DNA of 18,411 nucleotides from Tychonema litorale BBK16. Its GTDB lineage: Bacteria; Cyanobacteriota; Cyanobacteriia; Cyanobacteriales; Microcoleaceae. Below the pieces are notes generated by a model. That model searched no databases. It was not told where the DNA came from and saw only the letters and a program-made list of their open reading frames with translations. The DNA lies in the NCBI RefSeq assembly GCF_021648855.1, contig NZ_JAKJHX010000105.1, positions 1 to 18,411 on the forward strand. Reading direction: 5' to 3'. Positions 1-6,561 of the stretch are shown piece after piece; the first letter of the stretch is position 1; every line of letters starts with the position of its first letter. A program made the translations under genes and the position numbers.

Positions 1-14
1 AAATATAATAATAT

Positions 15-42
15 AAAGCCGTCCTAGAAGGACGGGGCTTTA
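15..42. other. GC-rich hairpin, possible IS200/IS605 end or terminator
   Basis: The stem CCGTCCT / AGGACGG closes on a three-base loop and is extended by AAAG on the left and CTTT on the right, with two extra G on the right arm. Hairpins with this GTCC...GGAC(GGGG)CTTT look are common at the right ends of cyanobacterial IS200/IS605 (tnpB) elements, and the same shape would also serve as a terminator for a gene lying left of the window. No transposase sequence is present here, so which of the two it is remains open. Confidence 0.4.
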
Positions 43-104
43 GACCCAGTTTTCTAGTAAAATACTGATGCGAGTCTGTTGTTCCTCCCGATCGCCTTTT
101 ACCC

Positions 105-596
105 ATGTCTACTGCACAAACTGAATTTCCCGAATCTGTCGAAATTAAACCATCACCATCCTGGCAAATTAAGCTCCTATACGATGGTCAGTGTCCTTTG
201 TGCGTGCGAGAAGTCAATTTTTTGCAGAAACGGGATGCGGGCCGAGGTTTGGTGGCATTTGTGGATATAGCGGACGATCTCTACAACCCCGAAACCCACG
301 GCGGAATCGACTATGAAACGGCAATGGGACGAATTCATGCGGTGTTACCAGACGGTACAACCATTAAAAATGTAGAGGTATTTCGCCGCATCTACGAGAT
401 TTTGGGGATGGGCTGGGTGTATGCTGTGACTAAGTTGCCGATTGTTGGGGCGATCGCAAATTGGCTGTATGGAATTTGGGCTAATTGGCGACTACCTTTG
501 ACGGGAAGACCGGATTTAGCTACTGTTATGGGCGATCGGGCTAAACGCATTGAGTGCGAAAATCCGAGTCGTTGTCGGGTAAATGACGAGGTTTAA
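105..596 (+). CDS. DCC-family thiol-disulfide oxidoreductase (DUF393)
   Basis: A 163-residue protein of the DCC (DUF393) family, predicted thiol-disulfide oxidoreductases with a thioredoxin-like fold. The family signature lies near residues 25-34 as YDGQCPLC, giving the CxxC pair expected for redox activity; the family name comes from this D-x-x-C-x-x-C pattern. The rest of the family pattern is visible: a central aromatic segment (VEVFRRIYEILGMGW) and a C-terminal hydrophobic stretch with LPIVGAIANWLYGIWANWR, which could sit at a membrane. Physiological substrates for this family are not established. The ATG at 105 gives the usual length with a short N-terminal extension before the core; the frame overlapping it from 79 is a shadow. 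It stands alone between the edge hairpin and the tRNA. Confidence 0.88.
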   Translation: MSTAQTEFPESVEIKPSPSWQIKLLYDGQCPLCVREVNFLQKRDAGRGLVAFVDIADDLYNPETHGGIDYETAMGRIHAVLPDGTTIKNVEVFRRIYEILGMGWVYAVTKLPIVGAIANWLYGIWANWRLPLTGRPDLATVMGDRAKRIECENPSRCRVNDEV

Positions 597-700
597 ATTA
601 ATTATTGCTGATTTTCGGGCGATCGTAACTGATCCTTAATCCATGAGATACATCATCAAAAGCTTAAATTTTGAGTTTAGACTTTCGATTCACGAGAGAA

Positions 701-774
701 CGGGACAGACGGGGCTCGAACCCGCAACTTCCGCCGTGACAGGGCGGTGCTCTAACCAATTGAACTACTGTCCC
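701..774 (-). tRNA. tRNA-Asp (GTC)
   Basis: Read on the minus strand this folds as a complete cloverleaf of 74 nt without encoded CCA: acceptor stem GGGACAG / CTGTCCC, anticodon stem CCGCC / GGCGG around loop CTGTCAC (anticodon GTC), and the T-arm GCGGG-TTCGAAC-CCCGT. The discriminator base is G (plus-strand C at 701), the identity base expected for tRNA-Asp. It lies 57 bp downstream of the stop of the esterase-like gene on the same strand. Confidence 0.96.
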
Positions 775-831
775 TCGCTTTTGCTTGTTTTCCAAGCACA
801 ATCTCTATTATGCCTATGACCTTACTTTTTG

Positions 832-1959
832 TCAAGGGTTTTTTTGAACTTTTATTTTGAAGCCCAAAATTTGAGTCTCCTGCAACGGGCTGAAGTTGTT
901 GTCACTCACCAAAATCAGACCTCTGCTACCATCGCTTAACACAGGCCCCAATGTCAACCCCTCCATATTATCCAGAGGGATTTTCAGACTTGCCAAATCT
1001 AGCAGCAGCCGTTTTTGAACCGGAGAAACCTCGCCCAAACGGCTTTTCAGGCTTTCGAGTCCTTCAATGCGATCGCCCTTTTCGAGAGAAATCTCAAAAA
1101 TTCTAATGGTATTTCCCGTTTCCAGAGAGAAAGCGCGCTCTAAACTCAGCAAGCGATTTTCGTCGATCGCCAATAAATCCACTAAACCATTAGTAGTAAA
1201 TTTACCTGCCGGATTAGCGCCCGCTGTTAACGGTTCGGTGATGTAGACAAACGATCGCTCTAAATTACCACCAGCAGCATCGTACCGCAAAATCCGGCAC
1301 GGAGTACCACTTTGCAGAGAAGGTACTGCGCCATCTTGAACCAAGGCATTTTCTGTGGCTGTAAATAGATATTTGCGATCGGGCGTCAAAGTCAAACTTT
1401 CAAACGCTAGATTGTTACGGATGCCTTTAGTGCCTTTGTCATCCGGCAAAAATATTTCAGGAATTTGCAGACTCCTAACAAGCTTACCATCAAGGGAGAA
1501 TTCTTTGATGAACGGATTGATTTGGCGATCGGCATCTCCCTCAGAAGCAACAAACACGCTATTTCCACTAAAAGCTATCCCTTCAGGATCTAAACTTAAA
1601 TTCGCGAAAGCTTTGCCATTTTCATCTACTAAAGTTGTCACACCAGTAAAAGCAACTTGCTCTTTCTCCAGCTTACCAGATTGCAAGTCTATTTTGAGAG
1701 AATAGAAGCGCGCCGGAGATTTGCTGCTGCGGTCATCAGAAATGGCATAATAAACTTGTTTATCAGCATCATAAGTGATCCCAGAAATTCCGCCAATTTC
1801 CGTACCCTGAAACGGAGAACCAGTGGGAAATATCGCTCTTCCGATAAAATTTATTTGAGTAACAGCAAAAGATTTGGCTGACAGACTGACAAAAATAGCA
1901 ACAGTTGCTGCTATCAGAATGCCGAAAATAAATATAGTTATTTTTGCTATTTTTCGCAT
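832..1959 (-). CDS. Esterase-like activity of phytase family protein, exported
   Basis: A 375-residue protein matching the esterase-like/phytase-like family (PF13449). Residues 1-32 are a basic start followed by a hydrophobic stretch (IFIFGILIAATVAIFVSLSA), so it is probably exported or anchored in the membrane. Family features follow in order: SGITYDADKQVYYAISDDRS (about 58-77), LDPEGIAFSGNSVFVASEGD, FESLTLTPDRKYLFTATE, and a C-terminal MEGLTLGP...LILVSDNNF segment. The repeated D/E-G-I/L-x patterns suggest a beta-propeller-like fold. The family name rests on weak similarity to phytase and the substrate is unknown. The ATG at 1959 starts 22 bp after the stop of the upstream RecB-like gene on the same strand, so co-transcription is likely. 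Confidence 0.85.
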   Translation of the reverse strand: MRKIAKITIFIFGILIAATVAIFVSLSAKSFAVTQINFIGRAIFPTGSPFQGTEIGGISGITYDADKQVYYAISDDRSSKSPARFYSLKIDLQSGKLEKEQVAFTGVTTLVDENGKAFANLSLDPEGIAFSGNSVFVASEGDADRQINPFIKEFSLDGKLVRSLQIPEIFLPDDKGTKGIRNNLAFESLTLTPDRKYLFTATENALVQDGAVPSLQSGTPCRILRYDAAGGNLERSFVYITEPLTAGANPAGKFTTNGLVDLLAIDENRLLSLERAFSLETGNTIRIFEISLEKGDRIEGLESLKSRLGEVSPVQKRLLLDLASLKIPLDNMEGLTLGPVLSDGSRGLILVSDNNFSPLQETQILGFKIKVQKNP

Positions 1960-1981
1960 TTTACCAATAAGTAAATAGTGT

Positions 1982-3874
1982 CTAAGCTTCTTCTCTTTCT
2001 TCCTTCGCGCCCTTCGCGCCTTCGCGGTTCATTAAATCTTGACTTAGCAAAAAATTAGTCAACCAATCCTTAACTACATAAGTAGCACGACAATCATCCT
2101 CATTGTATCGGACGATCGCCTCCAAGATCGATCGATCGCCCGTTTTCAACCATTCCTCGTACCAGCAGACGCACTGAGCACCGTTGGCTTTGGCATCTCG
2201 CCACTCAAAACCCAGCCAGCGGGCGATCGGTTTGAGTGCATAACTTTCCACTGGCATAATCGCTTTTTGGGTGACATATTTATGGATATCGACAAAACGT
2301 TTGAGTACAGGTTTCCACAGATATGCTGGCGTGTTGTAAAGTTTTGCCAATCGCTTAAAAGTCTTGACTTCGTAGTCGCAAAAGTGGAAAATCGGAGCAA
2401 TGGGATAAGCCCACATTAATTCTAAAAATTGTTCCCAAGCTGCTCCTTCTTCTGCTGCACTTTCAGCTAAAAATTGATAGTATTTTTCTGTGTTATTGTA
2501 TCTGTCAATGACTAAGACTCCGTGGAGGTAATCTAGGTTTAACTCTGGTTCGGCTTCAATATCGAAGTATAATTCAATGGGTGCGATCGGCAAAAAGACC
2601 GATTGAGAATACGGAATTGGTTTCCGGCGAAGAATTGGCGCAGGTATAGAATATTTGGCTGGTTTATTTTCCGTAGATGATTTATCAAGTTCGACTGAAG
2701 AAACCGGGATTTTTACCGACTCTGCGCGCGGCGACGAAGTATTTTGGTGAAAAAGCCCGGTTTCTGAATCCCCATTAATTCCGACCATATTTTCTACTTC
2801 CTTAACCGCCATCTTATCCAAAATATTGTCTGCAATATCTGGTACTATTTGAGATTGGCTATCTTCGGCATAATTCTCATTTCCTTCTTCCCTTCTTCCT
2901 TCTTCCCGCACAAACGGCTGATTCAAAAAAGTCGATCGCGCTTGCTGCACCACATCCACCGCCACTCCCGCCACAAACTCAGGATAACTGGCTAATAAAT
3001 CAGAATTAGCATTAGCCAGAGATTCTAAATCAGTTAATCCTAAAACTTTTAGTATAGCATATCGCTTAGCCGTAACTCCTGGTAACAGCGAAAGATGTTT
3101 AATCGATTCAGCTTCTGCATGACAAGCAGTATACCAACCGCAAAGAGTGCACTTTTGCCGGGAAATGAAAACCTCCGGTTGATGCCGATTTTCTAACATC
3201 TCAATGCACTCATCCAATATCTCCAACATCTGAGGCATTCGCTGGTACAGATTCACCGCCCAAAGTCCTTTTGTCCGCAGCATCAACCACGCATTTTCAG
3301 GCATCGTTCCCTGCATAGAAGCTAACACTTGCGCGTGAAAAGCTGCGATAATTTGATACTCTAGTTTTGGTCGCTTGCTGAGCCAAATATCGGCAGTCGC
3401 ATAACTCCAATTGCCAAAATTGGAATCTCCCGGCTGTTTGATTAATAAGTGCGGGCGGCTGACGAGGGTGATTTCCGAAGAGTGGAGGATTGAGAAGGAA
3501 AGATGCACTGGAGTTTCGGGAATTTCGCCGATGTCTGGCAAATATTGGCCGTCAATTCCTGAGATAGAAGCAGTTTCACCATTGGTTTTGCCTAATTCAC
3601 CTTGTCCCAGAACTCCTCGATAAATGCGATCGACTCCTTGCTGCATTAAACTTAAGGTAGCCGTCGCACCAGCCGCCCAATCCCCTCTAGGATAATATGG
3701 TTGTTCGTAGGTTTCGTGTTCTAAAGTTTGCTGCTGGTATGTCGAGCTATCTCGCATCAATTTTAGCAGAAAGTCGCTTGGTGGATCTTGTTGTTTCCAG
3801 TCTCCCCAAGTGTCTAAAAATGCTCGCAGATTACATCGTTGATAGGAAAGTAGCAGTTTGTCAGTTATTAACAT
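1982..3874 (-). CDS. TM0106-family RecB-like putative nuclease
   Basis: A 630-residue two-part nuclease-like protein. The N-terminal half resembles RecB/Cas4-type PD-(D/E)XK proteins: an early Cys in SYQRCNLRAF and a later cluster CTLCGWYTAC (C-x2-C-x5-C) are placed like the 4Fe-4S ligands of that group, and a helix-hairpin-helix-like segment (LLPGVTAKRYAILKVLGL) follows. The C-terminal half carries DEDD/RNase-H-like exonuclease signatures: YFDIEAEPE, FHFCDYEVKTF and YNEDDCRATYVV. Between them, about residues 320-420, is a low-complexity linker partly encoded by repeats. The likely PD-(D/E)XK positions read SRPHLLIK and ADIWLSK, where family members as I recall them have PDL and DIK/DTK, so the N-terminal site may be inactive. 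The tail REGAKGAKEEREEA is also repeat-encoded. The DNA substrate and role are unknown. The ATG at 3874 lacks a clear ribosome binding site. Confidence 0.82.
   Translation of the reverse strand: MLITDKLLLSYQRCNLRAFLDTWGDWKQQDPPSDFLLKLMRDSSTYQQQTLEHETYEQPYYPRGDWAAGATATLSLMQQGVDRIYRGVLGQGELGKTNGETASISGIDGQYLPDIGEIPETPVHLSFSILHSSEITLVSRPHLLIKQPGDSNFGNWSYATADIWLSKRPKLEYQIIAAFHAQVLASMQGTMPENAWLMLRTKGLWAVNLYQRMPQMLEILDECIEMLENRHQPEVFISRQKCTLCGWYTACHAEAESIKHLSLLPGVTAKRYAILKVLGLTDLESLANANSDLLASYPEFVAGVAVDVVQQARSTFLNQPFVREEGRREEGNENYAEDSQSQIVPDIADNILDKMAVKEVENMVGINGDSETGLFHQNTSSPRAESVKIPVSSVELDKSSTENKPAKYSIPAPILRRKPIPYSQSVFLPIAPIELYFDIEAEPELNLDYLHGVLVIDRYNNTEKYYQFLAESAAEEGAAWEQFLELMWAYPIAPIFHFCDYEVKTFKRLAKLYNTPAYLWKPVLKRFVDIHKYVTQKAIMPVESYALKPIARWLGFEWRDAKANGAQCVCWYEEWLKTGDRSILEAIVRYNEDDCRATYVVKDWLTNFLLSQDLMNREGAKGAKEEREEA
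1993..2026. repeat. 9-bp tandem repeat forming the end of the nuclease gene
   Basis: The unit CTTCGCGCC occurs twice in tandem (2003-2020), is flanked by CTTC-rich partial units and continues as TTCGCGG. On the coding strand it encodes the charged tail R-E-G-A-K-G-A-K-E-E of the RecB-like protein just before its stop. Tails of this kind recur at protein ends in Oscillatoria-type genomes. Confidence 0.75.
2699..2765. repeat. Palindromic repeat inserted in frame in the nuclease gene
   Basis: The left arm AGAAACCGGGATTTTTACC (2699-2717) and right arm GGTGAAAAAGCCCGGTTTCT (2746-2765) are complementary except for one mismatch and one extra base, enclosing about 28 bp rich in GCGCGCGGCG. The element keeps the reading frame open and encodes part of the linker between the two nuclease halves. 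The arms share AGAAACC(C)GG and its complement with the inverted pair downstream of argG (16522-16586). Confidence 0.8.
2881..2906. repeat. TTCCTTC heptamer-type short tandem repeat
   Basis: Imperfect TTCCTTC / TTCCCTTC units in tandem inside the RecB-like gene, encoding REEGRREEGNE in its linker. The same motif recurs at 10974-10998 just past the histidine kinase stop. Confidence 0.65.
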
Positions 3875-3907
3875 TTAGTGTTGGCAAAGCATAGAATAAG
3901 TATAAGA

Positions 3908-3959
3908 CCCTTCGACTACGCTCAAGGGCCAGGAAGCCGCGCACTGAGCGTAGTCGAAG
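3908..3959. repeat. Dispersed inverted repeat (CTTCGACTACGCTCA arms)
   Basis: CTTCGACTACGCTCA (3910-3924) is exactly complementary to TGAGCGTAGTCGAAG (3945-3959), with a 20-base loop. The first 15 bases from 3908, CCCTTCGACTACGCT, recur at 14060-14074. It lies between the starts of two divergent genes (nuclease at 3874, aminotransferase at 4088). The rest of this 213-bp gap shows no convincing promoter. Confidence 0.8.
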
Positions 3960-4087
3960 TGCTCAGGGTAAAAAGGCATGATACGGATACAAGGATGAAT
4001 TATTTAACTTGAGGCAAAAACCAAAAGATAGAAAGTTCACAACATCAGTTATTCAATATTAACGCTATCAATAATTCCCCAGAAAAA

Positions 4088-5398
4088 ATGACAAAGCACA
4101 AATATCGGCAACAATTTCCAGCTTTGGCCAATAAAGCTTATTTTAACTACGGCGGACAAGGGCCGTTGCCTGAACCTGCTTTAGAGGCGATTTATGCGGC
4201 CTATAAACGGGTGCAGCTTGGGGGGCCGTTTTCGGGGGAAATCGGTGCTTGGGTGGCTCAGGAGGCGATGCTGACGCGACGTGCGATCGCAAACGAGTTA
4301 GCTGTCCCTCCTGAAACGATCGCCCTGACTGAAGATGTCACCGTCGGCTGCAATATTGCTCTGTGGGGCATTGATTGGCATCCTGGCGACCATTTATTGC
4401 TCTCTGACGGAGAACATCCGGGCATTGTAGCTAGTGTAATGGAATTGCAGCGCCGTTTCAACCTTGAGGTTTCGGTTTGTCCATTGGTGGCTACTTTGAA
4501 TGAGGGCGATTCGGTGGCGGTAATTGCCGATTATTTGCAGCCGAATACTCGTATGTTGGTAATCAGTCACATCTTATGGAATACTGGCCAACTTTTGCCT
4601 TTGGCTGAGATTGTGAAAGTCTGTCATGAAACCTATGACCCCCCCCTAACCCCCCCTTGCCAAGGGGGGGGACAGGAGGGGTTTTCCCTGATTTCATCGG
4701 GGGGAGAAACAGATATAGAACCCCCCCTAACCCCCCCTTGCCAAGGGGGGGGACAGGAGGCGAGACAAGAGGATTTGTCTGTGAACAATCACAAAATTAG
4801 AGTGTTAGTTGATGCGGCTCAATCTGTGGGGGTTTTGCCTTTGAATTTGATTGATTCGGGGGTTGATTTTTATGCTTTTACGGGCCATAAATGGTGGTGT
4901 GGCCCGGAGGGTTTAGGGGGACTTTATGTGAGTGCGGATGCTTTGGCGGATTTGCATCCGGTGTTTATCGGTTGGCGGGGAATTGTGACGGATGCTAATG
5001 CTAAACCGATTGGCTTAAAACCGGGTGCTCAACGTTACGAAATTGCAACTTCCGCTTATCCTTTGTATGCGGGCTTGCGAAGTGCGATCGCCCTTCAACA
5101 CGAATGGGGTACGATCGAGGAAAGGTATGCAGAAATTTGTCGCTTGAGTAAGTATCTCTGGGAACGTTTGTCAGAAATTAATCATGTAGAATGTTTGCGG
5201 ACTTCTGCACCGGAAGCGGGTTTAGTTTCGTTTCGATTGACTAATGGGATGCTGCACAAAAAGCTTGTCGATTTGTTGGAGAAGCAGGGAATTATGGTGC
5301 GGACAATTCTGAATCCTGATTGCGTGCGGGCTTGCGTTCACTATTTTACCACTGAGGCGGAGATTGATAAGTTGGTTGAGGCGATCGCAATACTGTAG
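4088..5398 (+). CDS. Class V aminotransferase-fold PLP enzyme (cysteine desulfurase/epimerase-like)
   Basis: A 436-residue fold-type I PLP enzyme of the class V aminotransferase group, which includes cysteine desulfurases and isopenicillin N epimerase-like proteins. The N-terminus FPALANKAYFNYGGQGPLPEPAL is typical. The PLP region is clear: LVDAAQSVGVLPL provides the Asp that contacts the pyridine nitrogen, and FTGHKWWCGPEGLGGLYV carries the Schiff-base lysine at about K268. I cannot assign the substrate. Residues about 183-233 are an insertion relative to what the fold needs; it contains the peptide PPLTPPCQGGGQE twice, 27 codons apart, encoded by two copies of a dispersed repeat. The frame stays open and downstream motifs are intact, so the enzyme may be functional with a surface loop. 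The start ATG has only a weak purine-rich leader. The stop TAG is part of the next repeat. Confidence 0.88.
   Translation: MTKHKYRQQFPALANKAYFNYGGQGPLPEPALEAIYAAYKRVQLGGPFSGEIGAWVAQEAMLTRRAIANELAVPPETIALTEDVTVGCNIALWGIDWHPGDHLLLSDGEHPGIVASVMELQRRFNLEVSVCPLVATLNEGDSVAVIADYLQPNTRMLVISHILWNTGQLLPLAEIVKVCHETYDPPLTPPCQGGGQEGFSLISSGGETDIEPPLTPPCQGGGQEARQEDLSVNNHKIRVLVDAAQSVGVLPLNLIDSGVDFYAFTGHKWWCGPEGLGGLYVSADALADLHPVFIGWRGIVTDANAKPIGLKPGAQRYEIATSAYPLYAGLRSAIALQHEWGTIEERYAEICRLSKYLWERLSEINHVECLRTSAPEAGLVSFRLTNGMLHKKLVDLLEKQGIMVRTILNPDCVRACVHYFTTEAEIDKLVEAIAIL
4639..4760. repeat. Two copies of a C-run/G-run palindromic repeat inside a CDS
   Basis: Each copy reads C(7-8)-TAA-C7-TTGCCAA-G8-ACAGGAGG, at about 4639-4679 and 4721-4760. 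The centre CCCCCCCTTG-C-CAAGGGGGGG is a perfect hairpin. The copies are 81 bp apart (27 codons) and sit in the aminotransferase frame as PPLTPPCQGGGQE. This repeat is otherwise familiar as an intergenic element in filamentous cyanobacteria. Confidence 0.9.
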
Positions 5399-5452
5399 GG
5401 TGTGTCGCCTTGAGCTATTTCAAATAGCTGGAAAATCTTATAGCGACGCACC
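5396..5452. repeat. Nested hairpin repeat overlapping the aminotransferase stop
   Basis: The outer arms GGTGTGTCGC (5399-5408) and GCGACGCACC (5443-5452) pair with one mismatch. Inside is a perfect hairpin AGCTATTT-C-AAATAGCT (5413-5429). The stop codon TAG (5396-5398) forms the left border. It could act as a terminator or 3' mRNA-stabilising structure. Confidence 0.65.
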
Positions 5453-5464
5453 ATATAAATCAGA

Positions 5465-5470
5465 TATAAT
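5465..5470 (+). promoter_or_regulatory. Candidate -10 box for the first Uma2 gene
   Basis: A perfect TATAAT lies 28 bp before the ATG of the Uma2 gene. No good -35 hexamer is seen at the usual spacing. A GGAG ribosome binding site (5487-5490) follows, suitably placed for the ATG. Confidence 0.4.
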
Positions 5471-5498
5471 TAGAATAGAATAGAGCGGAGTCAAAGCT

Positions 5499-6059
5499 AT
5501 GTCAACTACAGAAAAAGTTCGCTGGACAAGCGCTGATTTAGAATCATTGCCCGATAATGGCAACCGTTATGAGCTCATCGAAGGAGAATTAGTCGTGACA
5601 AGAGCACCCCGCTGGGAACATCAAAAAGTTACTAACAATGTTTGTGTAGAGTTGACAAATTGGTCAAGACAGACGGGTTTAGGTGAGGCTGTCCAAGTAC
5701 CGGGTCTAATCTTCACGGATGCTGATAATGTGATTCCTGATGTGGTTTGGGTAAGCTATGAGCGTTTAGCACAAATATTAGATGAGTCGGGACATTTGGC
5801 TGGTGCGCCGGAGTTGGTGGTTGAGGTGATGTCTCCAGGTGAGGAAAATGAAAGGCGCGATCGGCAATCTAAGTTAAAATTATATTCGGTCCAGGGTGTG
5901 CGAGAATATTGGATATTTGACCAACTACAACAAAAAGTTGAGGTTTACCTACGGGAAAATGGGGTTTTGAAATTAGCGATGACTTTGTTTAAGGAAGATA
6001 ATTTAACCAGTCTTTTATTGCCTGGTTTTAGTGTATCGGTTGCCACATTGTTTGCGTAG
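5499..6059 (+). CDS. Uma2 family (DUF820) putative endonuclease
   Basis: A 186-residue member of the Uma2/DUF820 family (PF05685), a PD-(D/E)XK-fold group strongly expanded in cyanobacteria whose biological role is unproven. Visible landmarks are NRYELIEGELVVTRAPRWEHQKV near the N-terminus, the acidic IPDVVWVS segment, PELVVEVMSPGEENERRDRQSK giving the E-V core of the active-site strand followed by the usual charged helix, and VREYWIFD near the C-terminal third. Length is typical. The ATG at 5499 is preceded by a GGAG ribosome binding site. It is convergent with the DUF7219 gene and appears to be a single-gene unit. Confidence 0.92.
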   Translation: MSTTEKVRWTSADLESLPDNGNRYELIEGELVVTRAPRWEHQKVTNNVCVELTNWSRQTGLGEAVQVPGLIFTDADNVIPDVVWVSYERLAQILDESGHLAGAPELVVEVMSPGEENERRDRQSKLKLYSVQGVREYWIFDQLQQKVEVYLRENGVLKLAMTLFKEDNLTSLLLPGFSVSVATLFA

Positions 6060-6117
6060 AGACTTTGCAGTAAAGGGGGAGACAAGAAGATCCTATCATC
6101 CCCTTATAAGTTTTTAT

Positions 6118-6378
6118 TTAAGGAGAATTTTCATCATCATTACTAATATTTTTTTGACCAATTCCCAAGTTCTTTTTAGAGGATTTTAAGTTTTTCCAAA
6201 GCGCTTTAATATCTTTATAAGCTTTCTCAGCGCTAATTTTGCCACCAGTTTCCAGCGAGCAAATGTATGTTATTTTTTGAGCAAACTCCTGTAAGTTGGC
6301 ATTAAATGCCAAATTTTCCGGCGTGAAATCACCATAGTAGCGATGGCGAGGATGTAGAAAATCTTCCTTTTCAGTCAT
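6118..6378 (-). CDS. DUF7219 family small protein
   Basis: An 86-residue soluble protein that I recognise as the cyanobacterial DUF7219 type: HPRHRYYGDFTPENLAFNANLQEFAQKITYICSLETGGKIS is the conserved core (N-terminal Arg/Tyr-rich motif, then FTPENL-FNANLQEFAQ and ETGGKIS), followed by a helix with KDIKALWKNLKSSKK and a variable acidic tail. There is no signal peptide or membrane segment. Function is unknown. A strong ribosome binding site (AGGAAGGGG) precedes the ATG at 6378. About 65-95 bp upstream lies a triple 11-bp-spaced TTTAACYT array resembling a Pho box, so phosphate control is possible but unproven. Confidence 0.75.
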   Translation of the reverse strand: MTEKEDFLHPRHRYYGDFTPENLAFNANLQEFAQKITYICSLETGGKISAEKAYKDIKALWKNLKSSKKNLGIGQKNISNDDENSP

Positions 6379-6421
6379 TGCCCCTTCCTAATTCAATTTT
6401 TGGTTGCGTTTCTGCTTCGAT

Positions 6422-6474
6422 TTTAACCTTATTGTCTATTATTTAACTTAAATTTAACTTAAATTTAACCTAAA
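6422..6474. promoter_or_regulatory. Pho-box-like array of TTTAACYT repeats
   Basis: TTTAACTT (6442-6449), TTTAACTT (6453-6460) and TTTAACCT (6464-6471) are each separated by AAA, giving an exact 11-bp period. A further TTTAACCT lies at 6422-6429. The cyanobacterial SphR (PhoB-type) site is described as 8-bp YTTAACCW repeats spaced by 3 bp, which this fits. It lies upstream of the minus-strand DUF7219 gene, but the repeats read on the plus strand, and the smtA gene ends 88 bp beyond it. Confidence 0.45.
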
Positions 6475-6561
6475 TTCAGCAAAAGCAGGAAGATGCAGAA
6501 AGTGCATCTCCCTTTGGATAGATTTTATAGGTTTTTCTGAACCTTTTCTGAAGCTCAGTAT

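Noticed and set aside
4639..4760. Two spaced identical repeats considered as a minimal CRISPR array
   Set aside because: Only two copies, each itself a C/G-run hairpin, within a conserved coding gene and with no cas genes; a dispersed palindromic repeat explains it better.
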